Shown here: in pieces, positions 12,175-24,968 of the stretch
How positions within the stretch are numbered: the first letter of the stretch is position 1
Layout: every line of letters starts with the position of its first letter
Assembly: GCA_030015575.1 (NCBI GenBank)
Contig: CM057337.1
Location: forward strand, 293,594,044 to 293,658,043
Length of the DNA: 64,000 nucleotides
Reading direction: 5' to 3'
DNA from: Agapanthus africanus
Lineage: Eukaryota; Streptophyta; Magnoliopsida; Asparagales; Amaryllidaceae
The notes under the pieces: model-generated
Seen by the model: the letters and a program-made list of their open reading frames with translations, nothing else
What the model was told of the DNA's origin: nothing
Database searches by the model: none
Translations under genes and position numbers: made by a program

Positions 12175-12905
12175 TACTTTTACCCTTTTCTCCAGGACAC
12201 CCCGTATTACTACGAACGTCCACTTCCATTGGACAAAACCATCGTATGGTTAGATACGAACTCGAAGGAATTCGAGGATGGTTTCCGGTTCTGGAGAAAA
12301 CGGATAGGATTATTCAGTTGTCTTTTCCTTTTTCCTTCTCTCAAGTTGTGAGTACTCCTTGGTTTAGGAGATAGTACACCTATTACGCAAATTGGATAGT
12401 CTTCTTCCAAACTTTAGGCTGGTGCCGAACAGTGGGGAATGAAGAAAACCGATTAGCATAACGATGGTGTGCAGAAGGCATTAAGTTCAGACAAAGCAAG
12501 GGATTAGTAAGAGGGCAAAGTAAATTGCGACTGCTATTCACGACCAAACCAAGTATTTCTTCGCCAATCCTAAATCACCTTTGTATTTCTCCAGGACACT
12601 CCGTATCACTACGAAGATCCACAGTTTATTGGATACTCCATCGTATGGTTATATACGAACTCGAAAGGAACTTGTTCCAGTTCGGGGATGGATTCTGGTC
12701 CAGGAGAAATAGGAATAAGGCTTATTCAGTTGTCTTTTATCTTCACCTTCTCTCGCATTGCGAGTGCTCCTAGGACTAGGAAAGTACACCCATTATGCTT
12801 ATTGGATAGTCTTATTCCAAACCATAGGCTGATGCCGAACGGTAGGGAAGGAAGAAAACCAATTGGCCTAAAGGGGTGTGCAGAAGGTAATGACTAAAGA
12901 CAAAT
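12175..12905 (+). repeat. 0.4-kb tandem duplication in the gag position, E3
   Basis: Two imperfect copies with a period of about 404 bp (from about 12184 and about 12588). Each copy starts after CTCCAG and carries GACAC(C/T)CCGTAT, then ACGAACTCGAA. Each ends near a GTGTGCAGAAGG motif. The reading frames are short and are broken differently in the two copies, and no known protein is recognised. The duplication occupies the place where gag should lie. E4 carries the same arrangement on the minus strand (30389-31045). Confidence 0.65.
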
Positions 12906-12949
12906 AAAGGGATTTGGAGAGGTGGCAAAGAATTATGCGGTTATAGTTG

Positions 12950-15480
12950 TGAATCTGGATAATGGTAGAGGCATTACTAGGAATACCAGGATACCCCATC
13001 GAAACATTTCAATGTTTCAGTTCACTGTGTACTGTTAAAAGAAAACTGATTTCCCGATTAGATACTTACTCCAGGGTATGTATTTACCAGGTATGATTCT
13101 CACATCTGTATGGTTTTACAGATGATGAGTGGGAGTAAGTTATTGGGAATTAGGTGACCATCCTCATTATATAGGGATTCGTTCGAATTGGTGATATTTG
13201 AGGAAGCCACCTGGGTTGTTTGCCGGTTGGCAAATATTTGGTTTTGAATATCCGTTGTTGTGCACCAATTTCAAATTGATATATCTGTACGTCTATTTTT
13301 ATAGAGTGAGATATACCCTTTGATATTATGTCGATGACATTTTCCTATATCAGTGGATGGTTAGGTAAGGAGCATTAAACAGCGGTGTAATTCTTCTTAA
13401 CCATAAATACAGTTTTCAACCTACGACACACAGTGAAAGAGTTGTTAGACTCGGCGGACTTATACAGAGTATTGTATGTTGTCCAGTGTCCATTAGGACA
13501 GAGGGGTTGGTCCTCATACTATATTCCGTTTACTTTTAACTTCTCTAGTTCTTAGACATGTGTTTCGTAGAAACACAGGGTCTAAGTTTTGAGGAGTTAT
13601 AGGTATTTGAATAGAGTAGAGAACCAGGTGTAGCTAGTATCAGGATTCTTCAAGGTGATCGAAGATGTAGATACTTGTGTATGGTATTCAGTTGATAGTA
13701 ATGATAAAGAGAAATTGCTTCTCTTTCAGGTTACTCATAATTGGAAGCATTCCTAAGTTGAGTAACGCTGATCGGCCTCTCTCCATTTAGTTGACATGCA
13801 CTGGAGATAGCTGCATGATTTGAATCTGGTTCAATTAAATCAGTGCCTCTGGTTCTATATTGGATATAGTACAGTTCATATCTTAACATTGTTAAGGTAC
13901 GGGGAGTTGTCCGGCTTATGATTAAAACCAGACTCTGGATAACTCAAGGCACGTTTCTGTAATGGCTGTTTGTGGGTTGACCCAGGCTTTGACGAGGGTT
14001 GATTTTCTACCATAAGAAAGATCAATAGTGATATTGGTCTTGACTCGCCACAGTTTTAATTAAAATGGTTTTTTTTTTCAAAAACAGTAGTGGGAGTATG
14101 GTAGAACTGGAAGTGATTCCAGAACCGCAAACGATTACTGAAGATTTGATAAGGAACCTAAAGATTCAATCTGGTTTGACATTCCATTGGCCACTCCGCA
14201 GATAAGGTGGGTAATTTTAGGCACCCGAGAGGTACTCCGGTAGCCTCAAGGACGGTGACAGGGAAGTTCTTGTTTACCCACACTTGCCATTGTTGTTGTT
14301 CCAGGCTGTGAGACCCGGCAGGAGGATGAGTATAGCGTCGTTCTAAACTAGCTTTAGAAGTGAACGTCTATATGACTCTGCCAGAGGGTTGTCGTAGTCA
14401 GTGGGAGCAGCGGAAGCATTGGTGGACATCATGCTTATGTCTATTTATAGACTAAAGCAGATATAGCGGAGATAGATCATCCATTTTTGATGTGACAGTC
14501 ATAGGTTTGACGTCATCAGGATAGAGGATGGATCTGTTGAGATTGTAGTAGGATGTGATATCCGGGTTTTGGATGACATACACAAAGTAGGAAGTGATAT
14601 TCCTATACTACGATCGGTTATACTTTGGTCGTCACACAGTGGTTTCTCCACAAGGGACTTGGACATTATATCAGACATACTGGTTACTAGATCTATGGTT
14701 TTAGATCTGGATTTGGGTGGTTTCCCAATCAGGGTATTTTGACAGCATTCTAAGAGTATTTAGAATGGACGACTCCTGGCATGGTAGTGTACCTGCAGGT
14801 AATGGAGTCACCCTCTCTAAAGGTGTCTTATAGACTAAAGTAGAGAGGGATGTGCATGATTGGCAGATCACTTGCTTAGGCAATTGAGTCAATCATGAGA
14901 TGTCAAGTAACACACCAGATGTTGTTCTTGCACTAGATGCAATAAGTTGACATTGATCCAATCCTGGAGAAACAGTCGGAAGCAGTTTTAGAACATAAGT
15001 GGATGTTCTAGGGATATGATAACGACAGCCTCATTTGGGAGACAGTTATCATTCCAGGCTTCCAAGGTGACATGGACGACAAGGAGGTTGTCAGAGTTAT
15101 AGTTTTCCTTCTGACGAGGGGCAGTATTTTGGACAGGTGGTCCAAGGAAATACTGAGGGTGGCATGGCACAGGATACTGATTAAGCTCAGTTGACGATAC
15201 AGTCTAAGAAGTTTTGATTTGGAGTTCATTTATGAGCTCGGTCCTATCAGACATCCAGACACTCTAAGACAGGTATTGCTCATTTCGGGAGATGGCTTTC
15301 TCCGCGAACTTGAGATATAGAGAGACATAGAAAGAAACTTCAAAGCGGATCCACTCGCTGAGGCTATTCCTCGAACGCTATAGTCTCGCAACCGAGCTTT
15401 GTGAGACTGACTAGTAGTGGAGTTGGGTGTTCGGTATCACACGGGCTGTGAGTATGCGACATCGCAATAATTAGCCTTGA
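12950..15480 (+). pseudogene. E3 heavily decayed Copia pol
   Basis: No open frame covers a domain, but DNA-level remnants follow pol order. A segment at 13560-13640 matches the integrase stretch KHKSEPFEKF...EVEN of E1. Positions 14098-14160 read as VELEVIPEPQTITEDL, the integrase-RT linker. Positions 14385-14420 match the PEGF...SGS segment of RT. Stops and frameshifts are dense. The E4 interior is a close homologue, so the decay came at least partly before the two elements separated. Confidence 0.65.
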
Positions 15481-15483
15481 GTG

Positions 15484-15495
15484 CAAGTGGGAGAT
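15484..15495 (+). other. E3 polypurine tract
   Basis: CAAGTGGGAGAT directly before the 3' LTR, intact. Confidence 0.85.
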
Positions 15496-17629
15496 TGTTG
15501 GAGATAGTGCCCTCAGAGTCAATTATTGGATCACAGGCACGTGATTGCAATGATTGAGGGAGGACCTATCCCGGTACGACAGTCTTACTCGAGATGATAG
15601 TATGCTATCTGGTTTACCTTTATCATCGTGTACTGCTTTAGGTGACCTGACAGGTCGCTATTGCACGTTGATAGAGCCCCTAGGATTCTTGCTTGACGAC
15701 CAGCAGTATGAGGGCGATCATATACGTGAGAGCTGGGGTCTACAAGCATATCCTTAAAAGGTCCCTAGTCGTGGGAGTTTCGAGACAGGGCATCGATTCT
15801 CCAGAGTAGACTAGTGTATACAGTCGAGACCCCGACAAGGTGCGGTGGCCGGTCTCACAAGCCACTGGTGTCATTTGGTTCACCTAAGATGTATACAGGT
15901 GCTCATTGGGTTATGAGTACACCGGACAGGACTCGCCGGGAACATGCTAGTTGGTCCTATACCTGACGTCAGATAGCAGTTCCCAGGTGACATGTGTACA
16001 GGTTAGTTCATCGACCTGGGGATCGTCATTTGTCTCGTGTGAGTTCCCACTGTACTTTGATTACTACCCTACCACGGCTCAAAGGAGTCGTGCAAACAGG
16101 TTTTAGTTGGGTACAGTCCCGAGCCACATGGAGGCAGTGAGCGGATCTTCGGGGGTTCGTCTCTCCCGGTATTGGGGGTGAGGTCGCGCTGTGTCTAGGA
16201 GAGCCATTACACGAAGTCCTTGGCCAAGGCAGGAGATTTACTGGTAGGTATTCCAGTAGTATCTCAGGGTGTTCTGGGCTACACTCCGACACGACTTGTA
16301 CCGCTTTTGGGGGTCTGACTTTTACCCACCCCCTAGGCCCGACATGCGATGCTCATAGACGAACGGACCGGACTGTACGGATATTGTCACTGACAGGCTC
16401 AGTAAGGGTGTCAGGATGAGTTCGCTTATCGATGTCCCTTTTAGTCAATAGCTGGTGGCCCGTTACGTATTGGCTTATACCTCTGACGTGCTAGTGGTTA
16501 AATCCACAGCCATTGTATTGACGAGTCTTTAGAGTCCACCACACTTTCAGTTACTCAGCTTTCGGGCGAAACGCTGTAGAGGCCGTATGGAGATATGGCA
16601 GGGTTCGATCAGATACGTGCGGTATTGCACAGATCGTGATCGGACAGTTTTTACTAGCCGGCTTTGGCTTAAGCCGGATCTTAGTATTTGATAGTGTAGT
16701 TTTGTCTCATTGCATTTGTATCCGGTCGGAATACAGATGCGGGTGTGTATGCACAGTATCGGGGTTTTCCTGTAATTTATTACGGGACCAGTTTTCTGGA
16801 GTTGCCAGTTTGCATTCCGTTCCGGCCGGTTTTCCTTTGTTCTTTCCCGGCCGGACTTTTCCGATGGAGGGGGTTATTTGCAAGTTTGCAAATAACATTT
16901 GTGGAGGGGTTTTCTTGCATATGGATTAATTATGATACCATTCTTTTCTTTTCCACCATGCTTTTGCATTAAAGAGAGGGTATGGTTTTGTTGTGCTTTA
17001 AGCATGGTTGATGTTTGTTTAGGGTCACCACTTCTTTTCTCCTACCATCACCTCCCTCTTGTGATATATTTTGTTTCCCTCCACCATTTCCCACAAGACT
17101 TGGCCGGCCACACATTTGAGGAGAGGAAAAATGAGAGAGTTTTGATTTGGTGAGCTTGTAGCAAATTTCATTCATCTCATTTTTGATACAAGGAAAAATG
17201 AAAGCACCATTTTTCATACCTTCATTCCTCCATCTTCAAAAGGCAACCAATACCATAAAGTGAGATATGCACTCTACACTACATTCTACAGTCAATCTTG
17301 GGCATGTCGACTTGCCAGCTTCATGCCCGAGTTGCCTTGGTATAGAGGCGGGAGCCCGTAAAAGAAACAGGCGATGTGGTGCCCTTCCGGCGAGGAGGCG
17401 ACGACCGGAGTTTCCGCAGGAGATCGGGACGACGACGAGAAGACCGGAGGACTCGGATCACTAGGTATATCTCTTCCCATCTTGTAGTTAGCTAGAACTA
17501 GTTTAATGGCCCGATCCGGGTGTTTAGTGCGCGGTAGTGCCGGTTTGCAAAGTTCGCAAAATTAAAGTTTATCACCGCTTCCGCATTTGGCCGTCGGATT
17601 GACGGCCGGGGCGCCGCCGTGCACTTACA
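15496..17629 (+). repeat. E3 3' LTR (2134 bp)
   Basis: Same length as the 5' LTR and nearly identical by eye, with scattered substitutions (for example in the 15820-15880 stretch). It ends CTTACA, followed by the TSD CGCCA. Confidence 0.95.
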
Positions 17630-17634
17630 CGCCA

Positions 17635-17839
17635 TCATACTACTGGCAGTCAAGCAAGAATCCTATGGGCTCTATCATCATGCAATAGTGAACTAAAGCA
17701 TGTATACGATGATAAAGACAAACCAGATAGCATACTATCATCTCGAGCAAGACTGTCATATCGGTATAGGTCCTACATCAATCATTGTAATCATGTACCT
17801 ATGATCCAATAATTGACTTTGAGGGCACTATATCCAACA
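17635..17839 (-). repeat. E4 3' LTR, second part
   Basis: The LTR of E4 resumes after E3 and its TSD. It ends (plus strand) in TATATCCAACA, as 45424-46185 does at the other end of E4. In the sense of E4 this is the LTR start. Confidence 0.9.
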
Positions 17840-19526
17840 ATCTCCCACTTGCAGTTAAGGCTAATTATTGCGATGTTGCATACTCAGAACCCGTGTGATG
17901 CCGAACATCCAACTCCTCTACTAATCAGTTTCACAAAGCTAGTTTGTAAAACTCTTGTGTTCGAGAAATAGCCTCAGTGAGTGGATCCGCCCTGAAGTTT
18001 CTTTCTATGTCTCTCTTAATCTCCAGAAAACCATCTGCCGAATCGAGTAATACCTGTCTTAGAATATGTCTGAATATCTGATGGGACCTAGTTCATAAAT
18101 GAACTCCAAATCAAACTTCTTAGATTTTTTTGATAACTGAACCTAATCAGTATCCAGCACCATGCCTCCCACAGTATCCTCTTTGACCAGCTGTCCATAA
18201 TACTGTCCCTCGTCAGAGGGAAAACTATAACTCTGACAATCACTCTGTCATCCATGTCACCTTGGAAGTTTGGAATGATAACCGTCCCTCGAAGGAGGCT
18301 GCCGTCATCAAATCCGTAGAACATAAACTCATGTTCAAAAACTGCTTCCTCATGTTTCTTCAGGATTGAATTAATATAAACTTATTGCAACTAGTGTAAA
18401 AACAACATCTGGTGTGGTACTTGATATCTCATGATTGACTCAATTGCCTAAGCAAGTGATCTGCCAATCATGCACATCCCTCTCCTCTTTAGTCTATAAG
18501 ACACCTTTAGAGAGGGTGACTCCATCACCTGCAGGTACACCACCATGCCAGGAGTCATCTATTCTAAATTACCATTAGAATACTGTCAAAGTACCCAGAT
18601 TGGGAAACTACCCAATTCTAGATCTAAAACCAAAGATCTAGTAACCAGAATGTCTGATATTATATCCATATCCTTTGTGGAGAAACAACTGTGTGACGAC
18701 CAAAGTACAACCAATCGTAGTATAGGAATTTTACTTCCTTCTCTGTGTATGTCATCCAAATTCCTGGACATCATACCCTACTGCCTTCTTAACAGATCCA
18801 TCTCCTATTCTGATGAAGTCAAACCCATGACTGTCACATAAAAAATTAGATGATCTTATTTCCGCTATATCTGCTCAAGCCTATAAATAGACATAAGCTT
18901 CTTACCTACTATGCTTCTGCTGCTCCCACTGACTACGACAACCCTCTGGAAGAATAATATATACGTATACTTCTAAAACTAGTTTAGAACGACGCTATAC
19001 TTAACCTCCTGCTGGGTCTCATAGCCTGGAACAACCGTAGTGTCAAGTCTGGGTAAACAAGAATCTCCCTATCACCGTCCTTGAGGCTACCGGAGTACTT
19101 CTCGGGTGTCTAAGGTTACCCTCCATATCTGCGGAGTGGCTATTGGAATGTCAAACCTGATTGAGTATATAGGTCCTATTAAATTTTCCGTAATCGTTTG
19201 CGGTTCTGGAATCACTTCCAGTTCTACCATAATCCCAATACTGTTTTCTGAAAAAGTCCATTTTAATAAAACAGTGGCGAGTCAAGAACAATATCACTAT
19301 TGATCTTCCAGTTGGTAGAAATGTCAACCCTCGTCAAAGCCAGGGTCAACCCACAAACTGCCATTACAGAGACGTGCCTTGAGTTATCCAGTGTCTGGTT
19401 TTAAGCATAAGCCAGACAACTCCCCGTATCTTAACATCGTTAAGATATGAACCATTCTATGATCAATATAGAAATAGAGGCACTAATTTAACTGGAACCA
19501 GATTCAAATCATGCAGTTGTCTCCAG
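17840..19526 (-). pseudogene. E4 interior, left part: purine tract and decayed pol
   Basis: Plus-strand ATCTCCCACTTG (17840-17851) is the purine tract of E4 in reverse. Beyond it lies the same decayed pol as in E3: the segments around 18930-18960 (CCCACTGACTACGACAACCC) and 19200-19230 (linker with the PEPQT-like stretch) match 14390-14410 and 14100-14160 of E3. No usable frame exists. E5 interrupts the sequence after 19526, and it resumes at 29744. Confidence 0.7.
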
Positions 19527-21724
19527 TGTAGGGTTCCTAGGCACTCTAATGAGGTCTCACAAGGCATCAACCATGCCAATTTCAAAAATTACAAGTGCCG
19601 AGAAACCCTAATACGGATCATTAACTAGAATTTTAGGCGACAAATCAAACTAGTTAACAACTTAACTAAAAGAACGGAAATACAACCTTTGTAGATCCGG
19701 TCCTCCACCTCCATAGCTCCGTGTAGACGTCCCTCCGCTGTACAAATCGGATCCCGGACTCTAGCATCGGCTTCATCGGAGAAATGGGCGGGCTTGGTCG
19801 TCGGCTTCGATGCCGAAGATGATCTACGTGGAGGCATCACTAGATCAAGCTCCCACTTCACCAAGTCATGAAACTTGTGAAGAAAACACCCTATACTACT
19901 TGGCAAGAGATAGAGGATGAAGAAATAGGAGGTGGGTTCACTTTAGAATTGGATTTCTCACACTTTTGCTCAAATCACCATTGATGAAGCAAGCTTTTCT
20001 TCTTCAAGTGAAGAAGAAGAAGAAGATGATAATAAATATGATAAGTCTTAAAAATAAAATAGAAAATGAATACTTATCATATTCAAACCATGTTCAAGTG
20101 TAGAGACTAAACTAAGGTTAGGTGAATGGTTAGGTTAGGCATGAAAACAAAAATGGAAGACTTTTTCAAAGCTTCATGAAGCTTCAAAAATCAACCATTT
20201 CTTTACTTTCCTAAAAAGGAAATAAACTAAATAAATGGTTAAGAAAAGATAACAAAACCCTAACCATTCACTTAAACATGGTTTAAAGTCTTACACAAAC
20301 CCAAGTAAACATGTATCATCAAACATGATACAATCAAGTGCACAAAAGTATATCACATATACAACTTGTGCAATGCAAGTGAGAAAATCCATTTAAAGTG
20401 AACCAATACTAGTTAATGCAAAGTAATATATCAAATATATAATTATCCATTAAATCATTAAATCAACACTTGATTTAACGATCCGGTCATATCGCATATA
20501 ACCGACTAATATCCAATGTATCGACTTATCGAATCAATCCATGATTCGATAACTAGGTTATATCGCATACAACCATTCGATACATTCATCGCGAGAATTG
20601 AATATGGTATCACATACACGCATTATTCTCGGTCCTGCACATATCTCATATGCGCTCCTATTTCGTTTCGCTTGAGCCAGGAAATCTCTGTGTAGGACTC
20701 TAAAGACTCGTCAATACGTCGGCAGCAGGTGATGATCATATCAAACACCCACAAGCCGCAAGCGGTCTGCCAAACGTAACGGCCACCCGGGTATTGAGGG
20801 ATCAGATGATCGACGAGCAAGCCCGCTCACACTCCTGTGAATCCAACCAGTAACACTTACCGTACAGTCCGGTCTCGTCGTCTGATATGTCGCATATCTT
20901 GCCTAGGGGTGGTAAACGTCAGACCCCAATAGCTCGATAAGTCGTGTCGATATGAGGTCTATAACATTGCGAGAAACTACATGTAACACTTACCGGTAAA
21001 TCTCAGCAACCCTGGCCAGGGATTTCCGGTTATAGCCAATCGAACACTGCGCAACATCAACTCCCTATACCGGGAGAGACGAATCCCCTCCTATCGCTCA
21101 TTGCCTCCATGTGATTCGGGACTGTACCCAAAAACCACTGTTTTGCACGCCCTCTTGGACGTGGTAAGGTGGAAATCAAAGCACAGTGGGAACCACACAA
21201 GACTCTATGACGATCTCGGGTCAACAGACTACTCTGTACCAGTGTCACCAGAGAACTGCCATCTGACGTAAGGTATAATACCATCTGGGAGTTCTCGGCG
21301 AGTCCGTCCTGTGTACCCAGTCTCCACTGAGCACCCGTATATCATCTCTGATGTCAAACACCAATGGATATGAGATCATCCATCGCCCATCTGTATGGGT
21401 CGATATGGTATACGCTAGTCTACTCTGGTATATCGATGCCCTGTCTCGATACACCCACGACTAGGGACCATGAAGGATGTACTTATGGACTACAATGTCC
21501 CCACTAGTATGATCTGGATCATAGTCCAGGTAGTCAAGTACACATCCTAAGGGCTTTACCAACATGTATAAGAGAGACAATCAGTATACACGTTAAGGTA
21601 AATATCAACCAGATAGCATACTATCATGTCGAGCAAGAAAGTCCTCCCTATATATGTCCCAGCATCCACTACAATATACATCCTATGTATAGTAATGGCC
21701 TCTAGGGCATACATACAACTAACA
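19527..21724 (-). repeat. E5 3' LTR (2198 bp)
   Basis: On the plus strand it runs TGTAGGGTTCC...AACTAACA. The AT-rich part holds a perfect hairpin TGTATCAT/ATGATACA (20312-20319, 20325-20332). It also holds two near-palindromes, GGTCATATCGCATATAACC (20485-20503) and GGTTATATCGCATACAACC (20556-20574). Confidence 0.95.
19625..19906 (-). other. Small sense ORF inside the family A LTR
   Basis: A 93-codon frame in the sense orientation, with a basic, Ser-rich N-terminal part (MPPRRSSSASKPTTKP) followed by DEADARVRD. The identical frame is in the other E5 LTR. The homologous stretch of E2 reads similarly, but with a stop after the SASKPTT segment. It could be a short upstream ORF or chance; no known protein family is recognised. 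Confidence 0.3.
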
Positions 21725-21736
21725 ATCTCCCACTTG
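21725..21736 (-). other. E5 polypurine tract
   Basis: Plus-strand ATCTCCCACTTG is CAAGTGGGAGAT in the sense of E5, intact and directly next to the 3' LTR. Confidence 0.85.
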
Positions 21737-24527
21737 TACTAGGTCCATCTGATAGCAGTGGTTGCAGTATCTCATACTCAACCATCCCATAAAAGTCTCT
21801 CTCTGGGAAAAGGCCTTTGTGAGTGGATCCGCCGTGCTGTCCTCAGAGTCTTCTCTCCTAACCTCGATCTCCTTGGAGATCAACCATCTCCAAGATCAGG
21901 TGATACTGCCTTAGAATATATCTGGATCATTGATGGGACGGACGTTCCTTGGCATATGCCACAACTCTATTGTCACACAATGGGAGGAACTAAGTTCATC
22001 TCACGAACAAATATACATCCAGACTGCCTCTTTGGTAGCATCTTAAGTAGCGATGTATCGAGCCTTTATCGTCTAGTATGCCACGGTATCTAGCTTGGAA
22101 CTCTTCCAACATACCGTCCCTTTACTAAGGGTAAAGACAATGCCTGTGACTGACATTCAGTCGTCTTTATCACCCTGGAACCCTTCCAGTGATTCTCCCC
22201 AGGATCGATTGATACCATCTCATTACATCTAGTGAGTATCCTAACATCCAACTAAATCTATCTCATAGATGAAAATTCAGGATTTAGGAGGTATCACTTT
22301 GATCCTATATGGAGAATCAATGTGATAAGCGGAGATTGACCGAGCGTAGCATAGGAAATTCCTTCCCTATCAAGAGCATGTCATCCACGTACTCTACGAG
22401 GATCGTCACTATACTCCCTACTACCTTTTTGTTTATAGAAGGTTCATCTATCATTTTGATGATGTCAAACTCTTTGACTAACACATCAAAACAGATGTTC
22501 CAACTCCGCGATGTCTGCTTTATCCTATAAAGCATCTTGTACACGTTTCCGCTGCTTCCACTGTCTACGAAGCACTCTGGCTTTGTACTTATAGACGCTC
22601 TATTCTAAAACATCATTTAGAAAAGCTGTCATGACACCCAACCACCAGATATCGTAGTCATGGTATGTAGCCGTGGCAAGTAGGATCTGGATGGACTTAA
22701 GCATAGCCACTTGAAAAGGTTTCATCATAATCCACGCCTGGTCGATGACGAAAAGCTTTAACAAGTCTAGCTTTGAAAGTCTCAACTTTTCCATATACAC
22801 CAAGTAATCTTCTCAAGATATACTTGCTACTGATGGGGATTTAACCCTTCAGATAAAGCAACTAAAGTCCATACTTTGTTGGTGTATAAGGATTCCATCT
22901 CAGATCACTAAGCATCCAGCCATTCTTACAGAGTCCCTACTCTTGATAGCCAGCTCGAAACTAGTTGGGTCATCATCTCATGATGCAATCCTCGCTCCCA
23001 CTATCATAGAGTAACCGAAGTATCTCTAAGGTAGGTGAGGAACCTTACTAGATCGGCGGAGAGGCTGAGGTTCGTTGGTAACTATTGAATCCTTTGGTTC
23101 TTTCAAATCATCAGCTGCAGTTTGTATAGCTGGAACCTTTCCAGTTCTACATTACAGACCTTGTCTCGAGCTTGTCCGCATTTTGCTTTTAGACATAGGC
23201 TGGACAACCCCAAATCTTAACCAACTTAAGATATGGGCTCTTCCCTTTCCATATCACATATGAATCGGTAGGCAACTGATTTGATTTGAACCCTATTCAA
23301 TAGGTATGCAACTTCTCAAGTGCATAACTCCCAAAAAGGAAATAGGTAACTCAGTAGTACTCATCATAGAGCACACCTTATCATATAGGGTGTGATTGCT
23401 CCGCCCCGATATACCATCGTGATATGGTGTATACGGAGGAGTAATGCTGAGAGAGAATCTCATTCTCCTTTAGAAAAGTCCAAGAATTCCGTGCTCAAGT
23501 ATTCTCCTCCTTGATCTCATCAAAGGACATAATACTTATACCCGTATTTTGGTTCTCTACTTCTAATTTACATTCTGTGAATATCTCAAAAGGTTCGGAC
23601 TTGTGTTTCAACAGGAACATATGTCTGAATCTAAAGAGATCATCAGAGAATGTAATGAAGTACAAAGAACCGGTCTTGGCAAGTGTAGACAGGGGACCTA
23701 CATACATCAACATGTATCATCCCAAGAGTTCACTAACTCTTTCTCTGTTTCCAGTAAACAGAGCTATGGTCATCGTATTTTTATGACATGACTGGCAAGT
23801 TTCACAAGATGTAAATTCAAACTGATTTAAATATGCATCTATATGTAACTTCAGCTAGTCTGGTCGCATTGATATGACCTAGTCTACAATACCTCAAGAA
23901 GGATTCGTTCAGTTATGAACACTTTCTCTTGTGTGTGTTCTGTATACTATGAACTGTAGTTTGATTTAGAACATCAATGCTTTTAGATAACGTGCCTGAA
24001 CCGATCAACTTTTGATATAGGAAAGGTTCAAAATATTATCCAACAATACAAAATTTTATCATTTCTTTACTAATAAAAGAAATAGATATGATTTTGTATA
24101 TCAGGTTCGGTATCTAATAGCATTTGTTTAGAATCAATGTATAGGTCATACAGGGTGACAGTGACCAACAGACTTGGCTGCAACACTTGCCCCGTTTTCT
24201 GCCTCATGAAACTTATCACCCGTTCTCAGTTTTTCTACCTTTTTGCAGCCCTATGTAACAGATTACATATCTGGGATCCAGATCCGGTATCATATACCCA
24301 GGATGCGGAGGATACTGAGAAACAGTTCTTTGTAACGAACACACCCGAAGATGATGCATCAGCATGCACTCTCTTCGTTTGGGCGGCACGGGAATTCTGG
24401 TAATCCCCAATTTCCTGCTCTGTCTTATAACAATTATAAGTTGGAGCGGGACCAACGTTCCCCAGCTCAGTATAACAAGCGGGTTCGGTCAAATATCCGT
24501 ATTATTATCTTGATTAAGGCGTGATAT
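21737..24527 (-). pseudogene. E5 broken gag-less Copia pol
   Basis: Starts after CGACC with ATA where E2 has ATG (24525-24527). Remnants in order: the family A N-terminal peptide with DYQNS; the protease motif DTGSGSQIC (about 24300); the integrase core with FSDDLFRF and KHKSEPFEIF (23495-23713); and RT with TAFLN (about 22610) and EYVDDMLLIG (about 22380). RNase H is reduced. Several stops and frameshifts separate these pieces. A deletion of about 8-10 bp in RT and a deletion of about 230 bp before RNase H are shared with E1 and absent from E2. There is no gag. Confidence 0.85.
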
Positions 24528-24968
24528 GGTCGCTACCTGGAGAGAGAGAGAAGAAAACACTCAGCGTGCGCTCTTTCAAGAATAGATTGGTTATTATTTT
24601 ATCTAATCAGGATGGCTCCCACTGCTTTTATCAAATCTTCCTTCAAACCCTAAAAGGAAAGACTAGCCGGGATTAATTACACACTACAAGTTCGCCAATC
24701 TTTCAGCCAGGCCAGTGTCGGTACTTTGAGGGTGGTCCCCCGTGCTTTCGCACGAACCTAATTAATGTAAACCTCGTTTTCCCAGAGGCGTAACCACGTT
24801 GACACCTTTCTAGACACCTACTTGATCGGCTAATTGTAATGTGTAAAACTCTTCCAGGAGTAACTCTTACTCGCAGCGGGTATCGGGATCCAACTATCTC
24901 AAAGAAGGTATGCAATCTCATTGCAAATTTCAACACTTGAAATTCCCGATAATTTTGCCTCTAGCGTC

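Larger units (their letters stand above)
7640..17629 (+). mobile_element. E3: family B Copia element, non-autonomous, TSD CGCCA
   Basis: Complete LTR retrotransposon of 9990 bp on the plus strand. Both LTRs are exactly 2134 bp (7640-9773 and 15496-17629), begin TGTTGGAG, end CTTACA and show only scattered substitutions by eye. CGCCA flanks it on both sides (7635-7639, 17630-17634). Primer site, leader and purine tract are all in place, but there is no gag and pol is decayed beyond translation. Transposition is therefore more recent than coding decay. It sits in the 3' LTR of E4, a member of its own family. Confidence 0.95.

Noticed and set aside
7640..17629. The two similar stretches at 7640-9773 and 15496-17629 as a segmental duplication
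   Set aside because: TG...CA ends, adjacent primer site and purine tract, and a 5-bp TSD identify them as paired LTRs.
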